DNA of 5,939 bases, from positions 1 to 5,939 of the forward strand of contig CAJOPK010000026.1 of NCBI GenBank assembly GCA_905236255.1, given 5' to 3'. Both the position numbers and the translations under genes were made by a program. This document shows positions 5,409 through 5,939 of the stretch, in pieces. The stretch is from an uncultured Selenomonadaceae bacterium. GTDB lineage: Bacteria; Bacillota; Negativicutes; Selenomonadales; Selenomonadaceae. How positions within the stretch are numbered: position 1 is the stretch's first letter; each line of letters starts with the position of its first letter. A model generated the notes under the pieces. The model saw nothing but the letters and a program-made list of their open reading frames with translations. It searched no databases and was not told the DNA's origin.

Positions 5409-5939
5409 TTGAGTTTGTATAAAAAAACGGCGCACGAACTTCACGAACTTTTGCAAAAAAAAGAGATAAGTGCGGCGGAATTGACTAAAGACCTTTTCGC
5501 AAGAATCGACGAAAAAGAAAATTCGATCGGCGCATATTTGGAAATCACCCGCGACCGTGCAGAATTGAAGGCAAAAGAAGTTGACGAAAAAATTGCACGC
5601 GGCGAAAAAATTTCTCCGCTCGAAGGTATTCCGGGCGCGATTAAAGACAATATTTGTACGAAGGGAATCAAGACAACCTGCGCGTCAAAAATTTTGGAAA
5701 ACTTTGTGCCGCCCTACGATGCAACCGTCATGGAAAAACTCAACGCCGAAAACTTTGTCGTTCTCGGAAAAGTGAACATGGACGAATTTGCGATGGGAGG
5801 TTCCACCGAAAATTCCGGATTTAAAGTTACTCACAATCCGCATGATTTGAGCAGAGTACCCGGAGGAAGTTCCGGCGGAAGTGCGGCGGCGGTTGCATCC
5901 GGTGAAGCAATTTTTGCGCTCGGATCGGATACCGGCGGC
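5409..5939 (+). CDS. gatA: Aspartyl/glutamyl-tRNA(Asn/Gln) amidotransferase subunit A, 3'-truncated by window edge
   Basis: GatA is the amidase-signature subunit that releases ammonia from glutamine (or asparagine) for transfer to the misacylated tRNA on GatB. The first 177 residues are present, of about 485 expected. Visible are [10 protein letters not shown] (73-82) with catalytic Lys79, the stretch [18 protein letters not shown] (121-138), and the amidase signature [15 protein letters not shown] (151-165) with Ser154. The window ends at GSDTGG, so the next codon should be the nucleophile Ser178; the numbering of Lys79, Ser154 and the predicted Ser178 is identical to Staphylococcus aureus GatA. 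This agreement supports the TTG start at 5409-5411; a TTG two codons later is possible but further from the ribosome binding site. Gly76 stands where Val or Met is common in the family (IPVAIKDN). It is co-transcribed with gatC; gatB probably follows outside the window. Confidence 0.96.
   Translation, partial: MSLYKKTAHELHELLQKKEISAAELTKDLFARIDEKENSIGAYLEITRDRAELKAKEVDEKIARGEKISPLEGIPGAIKDNICTKGIKTTCASKILENFVPPYDATVMEKLNAENFVVLGKVNMDEFAMGGSTENSGFKVTHNPHDLSRVPGGSSGGSAAAVASGEAIFALGSDTGG

Overview
The window reads as ordinary bacterial chromosome, AT-rich and densely coded. It holds parts or all of seven protein genes in two divergent transcription units on either side of a regulatory gap of about 400 bases (4704-5105). 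The gene set (GatCAB amidotransferase, bifunctional BirA with a DNA-binding domain, class M sirtuin, Firmicutes-type GluRS, strong GGAGG-type ribosome binding sites, frequent TTG and GTG starts) points to a member of the Bacillota. A Negativicutes-like lineage is my best guess, but that is an impression from gene content and not a computed placement. No RNA genes, insertion sequences, CRISPR arrays or phage genes were seen.

Minus-strand unit (4703 down to 1, running off the left edge), in transcription order: a Rhizobium-type L-asparaginase II (4703-3708), BirA biotin ligase/repressor (3687-2707), a stand-alone IMP cyclohydrolase equal to the N-terminal domain of PurH (2693-2106), glutamyl-tRNA synthetase GltX (2073-619), and the first 200 codons of a class M (SirTM-type) sirtuin (600-1). 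Gaps are only 13-32 nt, each gene has its own Shine-Dalgarno, and no terminator is visible between them, so they are probably one operon.

Plus-strand unit (5106 to the right edge): gatC and the first 177 codons of gatA. The window stops exactly before the predicted catalytic nucleophile Ser178 of GatA; gatB presumably follows outside.

The intergenic region contains a near-consensus sigma-70 promoter for gatCA (TTGACG, 17 nt, TATAAT), a weaker candidate promoter for the asparaginase operon, and three copies of a TGACGG word. The outer two copies form a perfect 9-bp inverted repeat whose arms touch the -35 regions of both promoters. A leader of about 159 nt with several inverted repeats precedes gatC.

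Functionally, GltX and GatCAB are likely partners: GluRS can mischarge tRNA-Gln with Glu, and GatCAB amidates it to Gln-tRNA. The divergent asparaginase consumes free Asn, so the two units touch opposite sides of amide-nitrogen metabolism. The points most worth a second look are the stand-alone IMP cyclohydrolase, the class M sirtuin placed behind gltX, and the shared TGACGG boxes between the divergent promoters.
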